Assembly: GCA_002633025.1 (NCBI GenBank)
Contig: NMRB01000002.1
Location: 379,361 to 443,360 of the forward strand
DNA length: 64,000 bases
Reading direction: 5' to 3'
Origin: Notospermus geniculatus
Lineage: Eukaryota > Nemertea > Pilidiophora > Heteronemertea > Lineidae
Positions 48,801 to 56,338 of this stretch are shown one piece after another. The translations under genes were made by a program, and so were the position numbers. Position 1 is the stretch's first letter. Every line of letters begins with the position of its first letter. The notes below the pieces were generated by a model. That model saw only the letters and a program-made list of their open reading frames with translations, searched no databases and was not told where the DNA came from.

Positions 48801-51561
48801 CGTCTGGCAGGAAGTCTCCTAACTCGCGTGTACTTTGATGTGACTAGGCAGTAATTAGACCCAAGAGGCTGTTAAATGTCTTGCAAGGCCGATCAGACAA
48901 ATTGCCTATTATCGAATGGTGACCCGCGGTTAGGCGTGATTACTTTGGGATTTACCCTCGAGGGTAAAAGTGCATTACCTTATCATGAAGAAAATTAACC
49001 CTAAATGTTGCAATGTACATGTACTAGGGAGTGATGGTCAGTAGGTATAAACACTCTGCTTTATGATTGGTCAAACGGGCAACACGTGAGCACTTAACGG
49101 CCTGGCCGTTTCCCATTTGGCGGATGATCATCGATGTATTCCACTTGGCGGAGTGGTCTTATCCCAAAAGGCAGCATGGTCAACATCCCATTCTTTGACC
49201 GCGGACGGGCACTGTGTACCAAGTTACCGGCTGAAAACAAGAAATATCTCTCGTCTCGCTCATCAGTAAAGTGGAAACCACTTCGTCAGTGAGCCTTTAT
49301 GTTAGGCGGACTGCGAAGTGAGAAGTGGCGCGGCACCTTCGGGCAGAGTCGAAACAGCGTTTTCTCATATGAAACACATCCGAAATTTTGACGCAAATGG
49401 TGGACGAAATTACATGCGTTATGTAAGTGATTTGCGTTTGGCAAGGAACGATCAATCTCGTCCATCACTGAGGCGGAATTGTATGGCATCCCTTAGAAGC
49501 AACAGATAACAACCTGAAAAGCTGATGGCCCTCTCGGAGACGCTGAAAAAGGTATCGGCAGATCCGAAGTTCGTGTCGAATGAGACTATAGGTCATCCCT
49601 CCAGGTCGACGCTCAGAAAACGAAGGAGTGTAGAAAAAACTGCACTATAGTATCTCGGAAGCCAACCAATTGCTATGTTATTGGAAAAAATGGCACCGGT
49701 TGCTACGATGGCGAAAAAACGAAAGAAGGTACCATTACCGACTGCAATGGAAGCTGATATGATATGAATCCCCTTAGGGGGACGTATCACTAGTGTTACA
49801 GGTCCGTATCGAGTTTTGTTCTGTTTCTTTGCAGGATCTGAAAGTGATATTTGAAGACGAAAAGCGTCAGTTGCGTACGTCCTTGGAAGAACAGATCCAG
49901 TTAAAGGACAAACACATCAATGAACTGAAAGATAAACTGAGGAAAGCCATGGAAGATCTTATTAAGTATAAGTCAGGTAGGATGGCGTATCTCAAATTGT
50001 ATACAGCAAGCAGGTAGCTTGCGGGCAGCTTAGGAGAACAAAGTCTATACATGTCGGCATTGTTCGAAATGCCGATGTGTCCTTTTCAAGATGGTCGAGG
50101 GGAATGGTGAATGTTCAGTTTCAGTTTCTTTATCCCCAACACTTTGTTATACCGTGCATACAATGTTCGTCGCTGGTAATTCAAATTCTCGCTTAAAAAT
50201 TAAAATTAGTATTCGGTAGATAAAGCAAGTCAATTAGCACTGTTTCTGCTTTGCTGGTGTTTCAACTTTGCTGCAGATGTTGTGCTGGGTAGAACAATAC
50301 ATTTATAAAACCAACGGACGGAGGGGAAGGTGTAGATAGGGATTCCCTCCACTTGAGTTCTGGCCTAGGATATCTGACGTTGGATAATTTTTCCATTACG
50401 ACAGCCATTTCTCCAGAAATGAGTGGCTTGGGATTTCCAGTGATCTAGTAGAACCGCGGTATATTCCGAGATCAGTTTATACCAAACGAGCCCCTTGACG
50501 ATTCAAATCTACTACGAGTTCTTATACGTAGAGGTGTGGAAATCGTGTTGGGGATTTACGGGGAGATGCCTTCCAATCCTTTTGATGGCTCCGCCTTCAA
50601 TCCGCTATTTTTGTGTGTCTTATTTCTGGCTTTTCTCAAGCAGCTTTTTCTATTAACCAATATAGCGATTGAGTCTTCCGCTGAATGCTTTTTTATTATT
50701 TCAGACGCAAGAAAATGTGAAATCCTTCACTTCTTCCCAAAGACGAACCCGCGGCCAGCGTCGGACCCAAAGCTCAGCAGCACACCTTCAGAAAGGAAAC
50801 CTGCATCCGACAGAATTGCCCACCCCATTCCGCTCCGTTTTTCTCGGGCGCCGACTCACTCGGATCCTAACCTAAGCAACACCGACACGAAGGGAAGGAA
50901 AGCTCGGCATCCGCCGCCAAGCCCACTGTCGCTGTCAAAGCCGTCACTACCCAAGGCGGCAATGAATGACCTCAGAGCGATCGCAAACTCTGCCTCGCCG
51001 ATCGACAACACAAACACCTCCAACCAAAGTGGCTTCGATTCCGTCTATAACAGCATGGATGTCGAAAGTACCCCCAATAGCCCTCAAATTTCTTGCTCGA
51101 CTGCTTCAACACCGGTGGTGGACGTTCCGGATGACAGCGGATGTGACGACGCGAAGTCCCCGGATGACGTTAAGCAGACGCCGCGCGAAGGGGAAGCGGA
51201 TGTTGATGCCATGGCGACAACCATGCCAAATTTGCCTCGTAGCAGAGAAAAAAGGTGAATTAGTTGCACCATTAGGTGTGTTTGCATGTATTGTGAACAA
51301 ATCTAAGCTTCCTGTTAACATTCTTCTTCAAATCGGTAGGGAAATTGCTTTCTCGTGTTATGGCGTTGGTGTACCTAATTCTGGAATTGAAGCTATATTG
51401 TTGGACAATGCTCGTGAGTTCGTTGAAAAGCTTATATTCTTGGGATTGGTGAAGAGTTTCGTCACGCCAACCTATCTGTTCACAACATTTTAGACTAAAT
51501 CTCTTCCTAACATAACCGTCACTTAACACCTTTTTTCAGGGGAAAAAATAAGTCAGGATGA
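20969..51561 (+). CDS. Long coiled-coil protein, 28 exons, family not recognised
   Basis: Exons were assembled by hand from GT-AG borders, reading phase and coiled-coil composition: 28 exons sum to about 3.99 kb, or roughly 1,330 residues. The first ATG of exon 1 (20969) follows an in-frame stop, so it is probably the start. From residue about 55 to exon 26 nearly everything is E/K/Q/L-rich heptad-like sequence, with no globular domain, membrane segment or signal peptide. Exon 27 adds a disordered tail: basic, P/S-rich (HPPPSPLSLSKPSLPKA), then acidic (VDVPDDSGCDDAKSPDD). Phases agree at every junction except the exit of exon 5. This pattern suits a cytoskeletal, centrosomal or ciliary scaffold, but that is inference. 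No paralogue is obvious. Introns range from about 140 bp to 6.8 kb and hold a tRNA gene and several MITEs. The existence of the gene is secure; exon 3's acceptor, exon 5's donor and exon 28 are less so. Confidence 0.85.
23268..23340 (+). tRNA. trnV-UAC: tRNA-Val (anticodon UAC)
   Basis: A full cloverleaf can be drawn. The acceptor stem GGTTGTG/CATAACC has 7 pairs with one G-U. The A-box region is TGGTGTAGTGGTTATC, the anticodon stem TCTGC/GCAGA encloses the loop TTTACAC (anticodon TAC), and the T arm is ACGAG-TTCGAAC-CTCGT with the B-box motif GTTCGAACC. The core matches animal tRNA-Val(UAC) closely. The base after the acceptor stem (discriminator) is T where valine tRNAs normally have A. It sits in intron 2 of the coiled-coil gene on the same strand. 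T-runs at 23348 and 23355 should terminate Pol III. Confidence 0.95.
23348..23363 (+). terminator. Pol III terminator of tRNA-Val
   Basis: T6, A, T9 begins 8 bp after the tRNA 3' end, a standard RNA polymerase III stop. Confidence 0.8.
24096..24248. repeat. Direct repeat across a single N, with poly-C tracts
   Basis: Copy 1 (24096-24159) and copy 2 (24183-24248) both read poly-C, then GGCATCTGACCGTGGTCACT and on to ATCTCAGTGTA, identical except for C-tract length. The N at 24180 lies between them. This looks like a local mis-join at a C homopolymer, though a true tandem duplication is possible. Confidence 0.85.
24290..24329. repeat. Dispersed hairpin module, copy 2
   Basis: TTTGCGAATTTTCGACCCCA ACCGGGGTCTTCTTCAGG is the reverse complement of the module at 19032-19070 with few changes. 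It is followed by short tandem copies of CTAGAACAGACTCAG (24350-24400). Confidence 0.6.
24434..25038. repeat. Pair of 60-bp direct repeats flanking exon 5
   Basis: GACATCTGGTGGCCGCGATG GGAACTAAAAATGTAAGCGC, continuing to CTCCGTTGTATT, occurs at 24434-24494 and again at 24979-25038 with a few differences. The copies flank exon 5 of the coiled-coil gene, 545 bp apart. Confidence 0.85.
25181..29424 (+). CDS. Coiled-coil gene, exons 6-11
   Basis: Exon 6 is 25181-25325 (enters phase 2, donor GTAGGT). Exon 7 is 25521-25646, exon 8 26175-26300, exon 9 26581-26748, exon 10 28481-28606 and exon 11 29185-29424. Exons 7-11 all enter and leave in phase 0. Their lengths are 42, 42, 56, 42 and 80 codons. 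Openings are alike: ANDNL, ENQSL, EKQRL, GKMAV and ECEAL, with a hydrophobic residue at position 5. All are E/K/Q/L-rich without proline, as in a continuous coiled coil. The 1.7-kb intron 9 (26749-28480) and introns 10-11 contain no supported gene. Confidence 0.85.
25695..25835. repeat. 32-bp tandem repeat containing acceptor-like sites
   Basis: Four full copies (25695, 25727, 25759, 25791) of TTATCTTGGCGTTACCTCTT TCAGTCACGGTG plus a partial fifth. Each unit contains ACCTCTTTCAG, which resembles a 3' splice site. It lies in intron 7 of the coiled-coil gene. Confidence 0.95.
26749..28480 (+). other. Intron 9 of the coiled-coil gene
   Basis: This 1.7-kb intron starts GTATGC and ends CATTTACAG. 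No gene or clear repeat was found inside. Confidence 0.6.
28659..28811. mobile_element. 153-bp MITE with TTA target-site duplication (PIF/Harbinger type)
   Basis: Terminal inverted repeats of about 45 bp: left AGCCTAGCGCACATTTGCGG CAAAACTCAATGGCGTTAGG, right reverse complement AGCCAAGCGCACATTTGCGA CAAAACTCAATGCGTTAGG. It is flanked by TTA at 28656-28658 and 28812-28814. No coding capacity. It lies in intron 10 of the coiled-coil gene. Confidence 0.85.
30504..34983 (+). CDS. Coiled-coil gene, exons 12-19
   Basis: Exons are 30504-30569, 31103-31264, 31482-31658, 32779-32867, 33087-33150, 34282-34425, 34556-34623 and 34856-34983. Exon 13 uses the weak donor GTCGGT and exon 19 the weak donor GTTCGT, but phases match on both sides. 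Exons 12-14 and 17 are phase 0; exons 15/16 and 18/19 share split codons (CA|G and AG|G). Typical text is SHQSQYKQLVEAQTEIEKMH (exon 14) and YEVDNRQLEKDLANVQGELA (exon 19). Exon 17 starts with a less helical, F/G/P-containing piece (TDGLTSMFFGKPSNLDP) that may be a hinge in the coil. Intron 14 contains the MITE at 32327. Confidence 0.82.
32327..32592. mobile_element. 266-bp MITE with TA target-site duplication
   Basis: The ends CACTCTTAGCCGAAATGGTT and, as reverse complement, CACTCTTAGCCAAAAAGGTT form inverted repeats of about 27 bp flanked by TA (32325-32326 and 32593-32594), as in Tc1/mariner derivatives. The interior is built of AGAACC/GGTTCT words that allow much self-pairing. Decayed relatives lie at 5995-6395. 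Confidence 0.85.
35660..39829 (+). CDS. Coiled-coil gene, exons 20-24
   Basis: Exons are 35660-35816, 36107-36230, 38848-38990, 39511-39603 and 39768-39829, joined through phases 1, 2, 0, 2 and 2, every one consistent. Protein text includes LIKERDELLSKL, MEEELEALKKQLLESKQSQE and EIIQMRKELHRHLEIIQSKD. Intron 21 (36231-38847, 2.6 kb) shows no gene. Exon 24 ends at GTGAGT and joins exon 25 across a 6.8-kb intron. Confidence 0.82.
36231..38847 (+). other. Intron 21 of the coiled-coil gene
   Basis: 2.6 kb, starting GTGAGT and ending TTTTTCAG. Several short open frames occur; none is convincing. Confidence 0.6.
40172..40504. mobile_element. 333-bp MITE with TA target-site duplication
   Basis: Starts CACTGTTAGAAAT and ends ATTTCTAACAGTG, exact inverted repeats, flanked by TA at 40170-40171 and 40505-40506 (Tc1/mariner type). 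Inside are repeated CTGTAAAATTACAG words. GTCCCCAGGACGG near the left and GGGGACTC near the right form a second inverted pair with CAGCAGAG/CTCTGCTGCAG. Confidence 0.88.
40912..41086. repeat. Diverged tandem duplication of about 80 bp
   Basis: 40912-40983 and 41001-41086 both begin GCCCATATCAGA, share TCTCATC(A/C)ATTCA(C/T)TTCAA and end GTC(G/A)AACGG(G/A)GACTT. The second copy carries an insertion. Confidence 0.7.
41948..42096. mobile_element. 149-bp palindromic MITE, copy A
   Basis: The ends GGGAGGTTTAGAAATCAAAC GATAAACGTAAAC and their reverse complement are nearly perfect. TA flanks both sides (41946-41947, 42097-42098). The middle differs between arms (ACCGAAAATGCAATATAAAA), so orientation can be told. 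A second copy lies at 45325. Confidence 0.85.
43441..43647. repeat. About 42-bp minisatellite, five units
   Basis: Five tandem units of GGTCTGTGTGTCCCCGATTG TCAAGTCGCGGCATATTCC with length variation of a few bases. Because 42 is a multiple of 3 the repeat is open in more than one frame on both strands (for example GHTE-type peptides on the minus strand), but nothing else supports translation. Confidence 0.95.
44024..44069. repeat. (GTAT)n/(GTAC)n microsatellite
   Basis: Tandem GTAT changes to GTAC and is interrupted once by GTCGTACG. Self-complementary. Confidence 0.9.
45325..45473. mobile_element. 149-bp palindromic MITE, copy B (opposite orientation)
   Basis: The ends GGGAGGTTTCGAAATGAAAC and reverse complement GGGAGGTTTCGAAATCAAAC match copy A. 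The middle (TTTTGCATTGCATTTTCGGT) is the reverse complement of that in copy A, so the two face each other 3.2 kb apart. Both are 149 bp. The right flank is TATT; the left is ATTG, so the TA duplication may have mutated. Confidence 0.85.
46620..51561 (+). CDS. Coiled-coil gene, exons 25-28 and C-terminal tail
   Basis: Exon 25 is 46620-46702 (DYNRRLTEAKNQRNIALKDA and on). Exon 26 is 49835-49976 (QLRTSLEEQIQLKDKHINEL and on), the end of the coil. Exon 27 is 50705-51254 (182 codons), a disordered tail with proline-serine blocks, then a basic and an acidic part. At its end AAAAG|GTGAAT is a fair donor; exon 28 (51540-51561, acceptor TTTTTTCAG) then adds GKNKSG and TGA. If the last intron is retained, the frame stops at once at 51256-51258 (ending SREKR). 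Both ends are possible and differ by six residues. Confidence 0.78.
46703..49834 (+). other. Intron 25 of the coiled-coil gene
   Basis: 3.1 kb, GTAGGT to TTTGCAG. Many medium open frames on both strands (about 47450-48800), none with a recognisable domain. One single N at 47793 follows a C-run. Confidence 0.55.
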
Positions 51562-53678
51562 GATTCTGGTGCTGTGAAGGTTGGTGTTCAACGTAATAAC
51601 AACCATGAATAACCACCCATACATACACAAGTGCAAAACATTAACACATTACCACTTTTTGTAATCCATCACCATTCTGCAACCACGCCTGTGCCATAAA
51701 GGCATACAGTTTATAAGTACTGTTTTTGACAGGCACCTTGGGCCGATATTGAATCTATCTTCACCGAAAACACACTCTTTAGCTTTCACACACATAAAAA
51801 ACGTGACCCCATCCAGACACAAAGAACCCCGACTAATGTGTTTGTGGGAGTCCCTAAAAAACATATGTTTACCATTTTCACTTATTCGATCATCTTACAA
51901 AGGAAACTTGAGATTCCCCCAGGTCGTGCTGAAGAGCTCGTTTTATAAATCCTTTATGGCGTCACTTTTTGAGAGTCCTTTTTAGGGGTGGAATCCACAC
52001 CCTGATACAGATAGTGTGACAGGGCAGCTAGAGACCAATGTATATGTATATGTATCATTTGCACCAGCTTGGCGAGATGCCGCAATCGATGTTACAGCAG
52101 CCCCAAAGTCAACGTAATTAAATCCCCCAGGAACGCATTGTTTCCGCTTCCGATAACAATACTGGCATAGACATTGCGAGATGTCTAGTTTGTCATGCTG
52201 CAAATCATCCTTACATAGTGTATGGTTGTTGTGAGCCCTATAAACTGTGTTGGAGTTGCCTCTCCTGCAGTTTGGTTGCAAGCAGTTTGTTGGGATATGG
52301 CACGACTAGAAGTGGGGCGACAGTTTTTAAACATCCACACTCACACATCTTGCTGACAACTAATGACGCTACGTGTTAAATTCTCTTGAATCACAGCCCT
52401 CTTCCATCATCACCTACCATTGCCCGCACCGATTCCTTCCTTCCCGTGGCGTCAAAGGCAATTTGATCCACTTCTCCTCAGCAGTAATTACAATGGCATT
52501 CCCTGTCACGACCACCCTAGGGACGGCAAGGACTGCTCCCTCCAGAATCCTATCGTATATTCGATTAGGAATGAATGACATCTGTTCACCGTGGGGACAG
52601 AAACTGATGTTTAGGAAATTGATGTGATTACGCGATGTTTGGCCCCCTTTTCAAACAATTACAACTCTATAGAAGGAAGAACAAGACGAACATCGGACAT
52701 TTTTTATTCAAGGGCACCGGGGGGCGAAGGGCGTTGATATCCAGAGTGGAGAGTAGACGACAGTCTCATTAACAGTTTTATATTGACCTCATCGCACCTC
52801 TGTGCCTGCTTTTTGTATCCATTCCAATATTATAATAGGCCTTACGTTCTTGTATCCAAGTCGTTGCTTGGAACCCTTCTCTAACAAGACTTAAGCTCAT
52901 CTTTCTATTGGCAGATTTCCGCCTGGGGCGTCGTTGCACCCTTTGCTATCGAGACGACCACTAAGTCCACCCACCCCTTTCGTGGTGAACACACTCGAAC
53001 TCGAACAACTCAACTGGAATCTACCACGTATAACGGTTGAAGAAGTACCCTAGTCAGGATGCAGAAAGTTCAGTTTGGATTGGTAGATGAATTCATGACG
53101 TCACTATGACACGTGATCCTTGTTGTGAAATCATTGGTCAACGTACTACAGTCCAACAAACAAACCAGTCATCTGCAGAATCTTTGCCAAGTTTCGTAGA
53201 ATTTGCTTTCGCAATGAAGGATTCTTCCAGCATTGAAGGAATAGCAGAGAAAGAAGCATTGATTTTCCATCTGGTGACAGCCTTTGCCGTTGATAATGTA
53301 GGCCTATACCGTTGATATTGTAACCCTTTTGCAATTTGATGTTTGATATTGTTATGTCAATATCGCCATGCATGCGATGACGAAAATAAAGTTACAAAAC
53401 AGCCATGACTGAAAAAGATCCCGTTATCACCAGCAAATCTAACATTCTTTGTTCTGGTGATATCATCGTAGAAAACCTATGTGCCATCAAAACTTAGGAA
53501 CCTCTGTAATACACATATCATCAGAAAAACAAGCTCGCTTAATATTCTTGTGATATCGAAAAAGGCTAATTGCCTCTGGAAGAATGAGGTGAAGCAGGTA
53601 TATTTTGGTGCACCAGTTCACAGTAATTGCCCTGGGTAGAAAAGGTTGGGGCGTGCTTTCGTGCCACTACGTTGGTCT

Positions 53679-54000
53679 CCTGGCAACATTTCTACCGCCT
53701 AATTCATCTTCTTCCACTTGCTGTTGAAGTAGTAAAGAGAGATTTTTTCCGCCATATATGATGTTGTGTTGCACACGTATTGTTTTCTGAGCTGCTGATT
53801 CGTTCAACAATAGAAACTCCATAAAGACGATGGCGATAAATCAAGTAAATTTCATACTGCCGTTTACAGCGATGGGGTGTTGGTAAAGATTAAGTCGTGA
53901 TTGCGCGGCAATGTCAACTTAAGGTCGGTATCCTGGCAACATTTCTACCAACTCATTCTTCTTCTTTCAATTGTTGTTGAAAGCAGCTGGGATATTTTTG
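53679..54000. repeat. Diverged direct repeats, about 253 bp apart
   Basis: CCTGGCAACATTTCTACC then CTCATTCTTCTTCTTTCAAT-like text and TGTTGAA occur at 53679-53750 and 53932-54000. TGAGCTGC also recurs after each copy, suggesting an old tandem duplication. Confidence 0.6.
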
Positions 54001-56038
54001 GTCGTCTGACAAAGAGGTTGCTGAGCTGCCAATTCCTTCGGAAAGAGAACCTTTACCAACCTGAAATTCCTGGGCAGTTAACTTATACCGCGTGTCGTGT
54101 CTTTGTGACTTATTGACCAGCCAGAGAAGCTTTGTTCTACTCTGCTTACCAGCAACATCATTCTGTCTCAAAAGTCTAACAGTCTTCACCATCCTGTATT
54201 GCCATTTTCTTGACATACATCAAAATTTAATGCCAGTCATTCGTCCATCATCTTCGCTTGGCACGAAGGGACTACATCACCGTTAAAGATTTACTGCGCC
54301 GTAAGCTTATTACTTACGAAGATCGATGTCCGTTCTCTGAGGACACATAGCCAATTTCCTCGTAGTTTTTCCATGCACCTTTCCAGCAAAAAATGCCAAT
54401 CTCGCGGACACCTCCTAGCAGCCAATTTTGCTGAGTCATCAATTTCCTTTCCTGGCCAATTCCCTGTGGTTGCATGGAAAAAGTGACTTAATTCTGTTTT
54501 CGTTTCGACATCGGGTGGGGTGCTGATCTCGTGTTGGTGTGTTTTACTCAGGTATTGGATAAAACCAACGGAGTAAAGGTGTACTCTTAACTTGTCGCTT
54601 CTAGCCATCTTTGCTCGTTCTCGTGGGCTGTCTAGGAGGTGTCTGTAAAACAGGCGTATCGATATCTAAACCTCAAACTCCACTGGACAGTGCTAAGTGG
54701 CCACGCTAATGGTCACGTGACACCGATCTGACCAATGAGGTCTCAACGTTTCTGCGCAGTTTATCAAATGGATCCCTTGAAATCGTCGCATGCAGTCCAC
54801 ACTCTAAATATAATCATAGGTCTTTAATGAAATAAATCACACTGTTTTACCGTCGTTTAACGCCTAAATGGATTTTTTCACATAAAACCATGGAGACAGC
54901 TTATTTATTCTTGCCGCTTCGCTTGTAATGCTACATTATATCTAGCAATAAATGTATAAGAGAGCCGCTCGCCTTTTTTTGCATCTAGTCATTTTCTATG
55001 GTATATACCAGTATGTTGTGCAGCCTACACGATGGTGTTATGTGAATTCTGTCCCACGGTATTTTGATATAGGGCATTATTTTACGTGTAGGGTGCACTC
55101 TTAATTAAGAATGCTTGGCTTAAGGTTTCATAATGTTTTTATCGGAAAATCCGACGAATTCTGCTATGTTTAGTTTGTCGTTAGAAGTGCAAGGCCGAGA
55201 GCTATTTTTGCTCAGCTGTTATATTGGAAAAAGAGGTTTTTTTCGATTGGCGGTGGTAATTGACGTAGAATCCATGCCATGCGACGTATCTGAAGATTGT
55301 TACTTCATGTGTACATGAACATGTATATATTTTGTGTAATAAACCACAAGAAGTTACACTAAAAACCTATGCTTGACTCCCTCTCTTGCGTTCACACTTA
55401 TAGATAAGTACATGTAGATGATAATTATTGGTGTTCAGAACCGGAAAACCTCATATCAGAATTCGAATTTGAATCTCAAATCATACTGTATCCATACAGC
55501 CAGGCACAACTAGTCGATCATTCCATGCAGTTGTTTACAGGTGCCCGGCAAACATGGCCATTTCCTGGAAACAGGACTTTCGAGTTTTCAGTGCAGGACG
55601 CTGACTGGTAGCGGTAATTATGGGCTCCATTTGGCTATCACCTTCCCCTGTCACCGCTGGAGGTGGCGTATGGAAGCCAGTGCTTAAGTTGAAAATTACC
55701 CACCAACAAGTTACAAGTTGATATAATACGAACTCCATTGATGTTATCTGTCATATTTCACCCTTAATGGTCGAATGGCTATATGGCTGTATCTATTATT
55801 CACGCATGTCTAACCATCGCAGACCTATCTGCCAGAATTAACTCAATTCATCTCAATGATGACCGATAATACGATGGAGCTTGGGGAGTCATCTCGGTGC
55901 CTGAGTAGGTTGAAATAGGAGCGAGCGATACACAAGGGGACGGTTTCATATTGGCCTCATTTGTGGCCCTAGTTTGGTTCCCGAACTCACCGCTAGGCGC
56001 AGAAGAGTTCGGTATCGGCCTCGTTTGACCTTGACCTC

Positions 56039-56058
56039 ACACACAGAATTCTGTGTGT
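56039..56058. repeat. Perfect 20-bp palindrome
   Basis: ACACACAGAATTCTGTGTGT is its own reverse complement. A TGACGTCA word follows at 56060-56067. Confidence 0.85.
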
Positions 56059-56118
56059 CTGACGTCACAGAGGATAGACTGGTTCCATTTTGGTTCCCTC
56101 AGTCACCGCTAGGTTGAA

Positions 56119-56338
56119 AGGTGACTTCGGTAGCGGCCGCCATCTTCGGGGCGAATTTTTCGCCCCGATGCTATTTTTAGAAACAGAATGACCTGATTAG
56201 AATGGGGAATCCCAAACAAACCCACGTGTTCAGAAAATGTCAACATGGCCGATTGGCAGGATGTCAGACATGTGACAAGGGAATCCCCAAATTATGATAA
56301 TGAGTCTCAACAAAATGGCGGTGGCTACCGAAGTCACC
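56119..56338. mobile_element. 220-bp hairpin element
   Basis: Outer arms AGGTGACTTCGGTAGCGGCC GCCAT (56119) and ATGGCGGTGGCTACCGAAGT CACC (56315) pair almost fully, and inner ATGGGGAATCCC/GGGAATCCCCAAAT pair too. A second hairpin, TCGGGGCGAA-TTT-TTCGCCCCGA, sits at 56146-56168. MITE-like; no clear target duplication. A single N lies at 56339. Confidence 0.65.

Noticed and set aside
48205-49509. Possible degenerate retrotransposon in intron 25 (a TEAELYGI-like fragment at about 49468)
   Set aside because: The resemblance to a retroelement RNase H motif is a few residues only, with stops around it; no reverse transcriptase motif was found.
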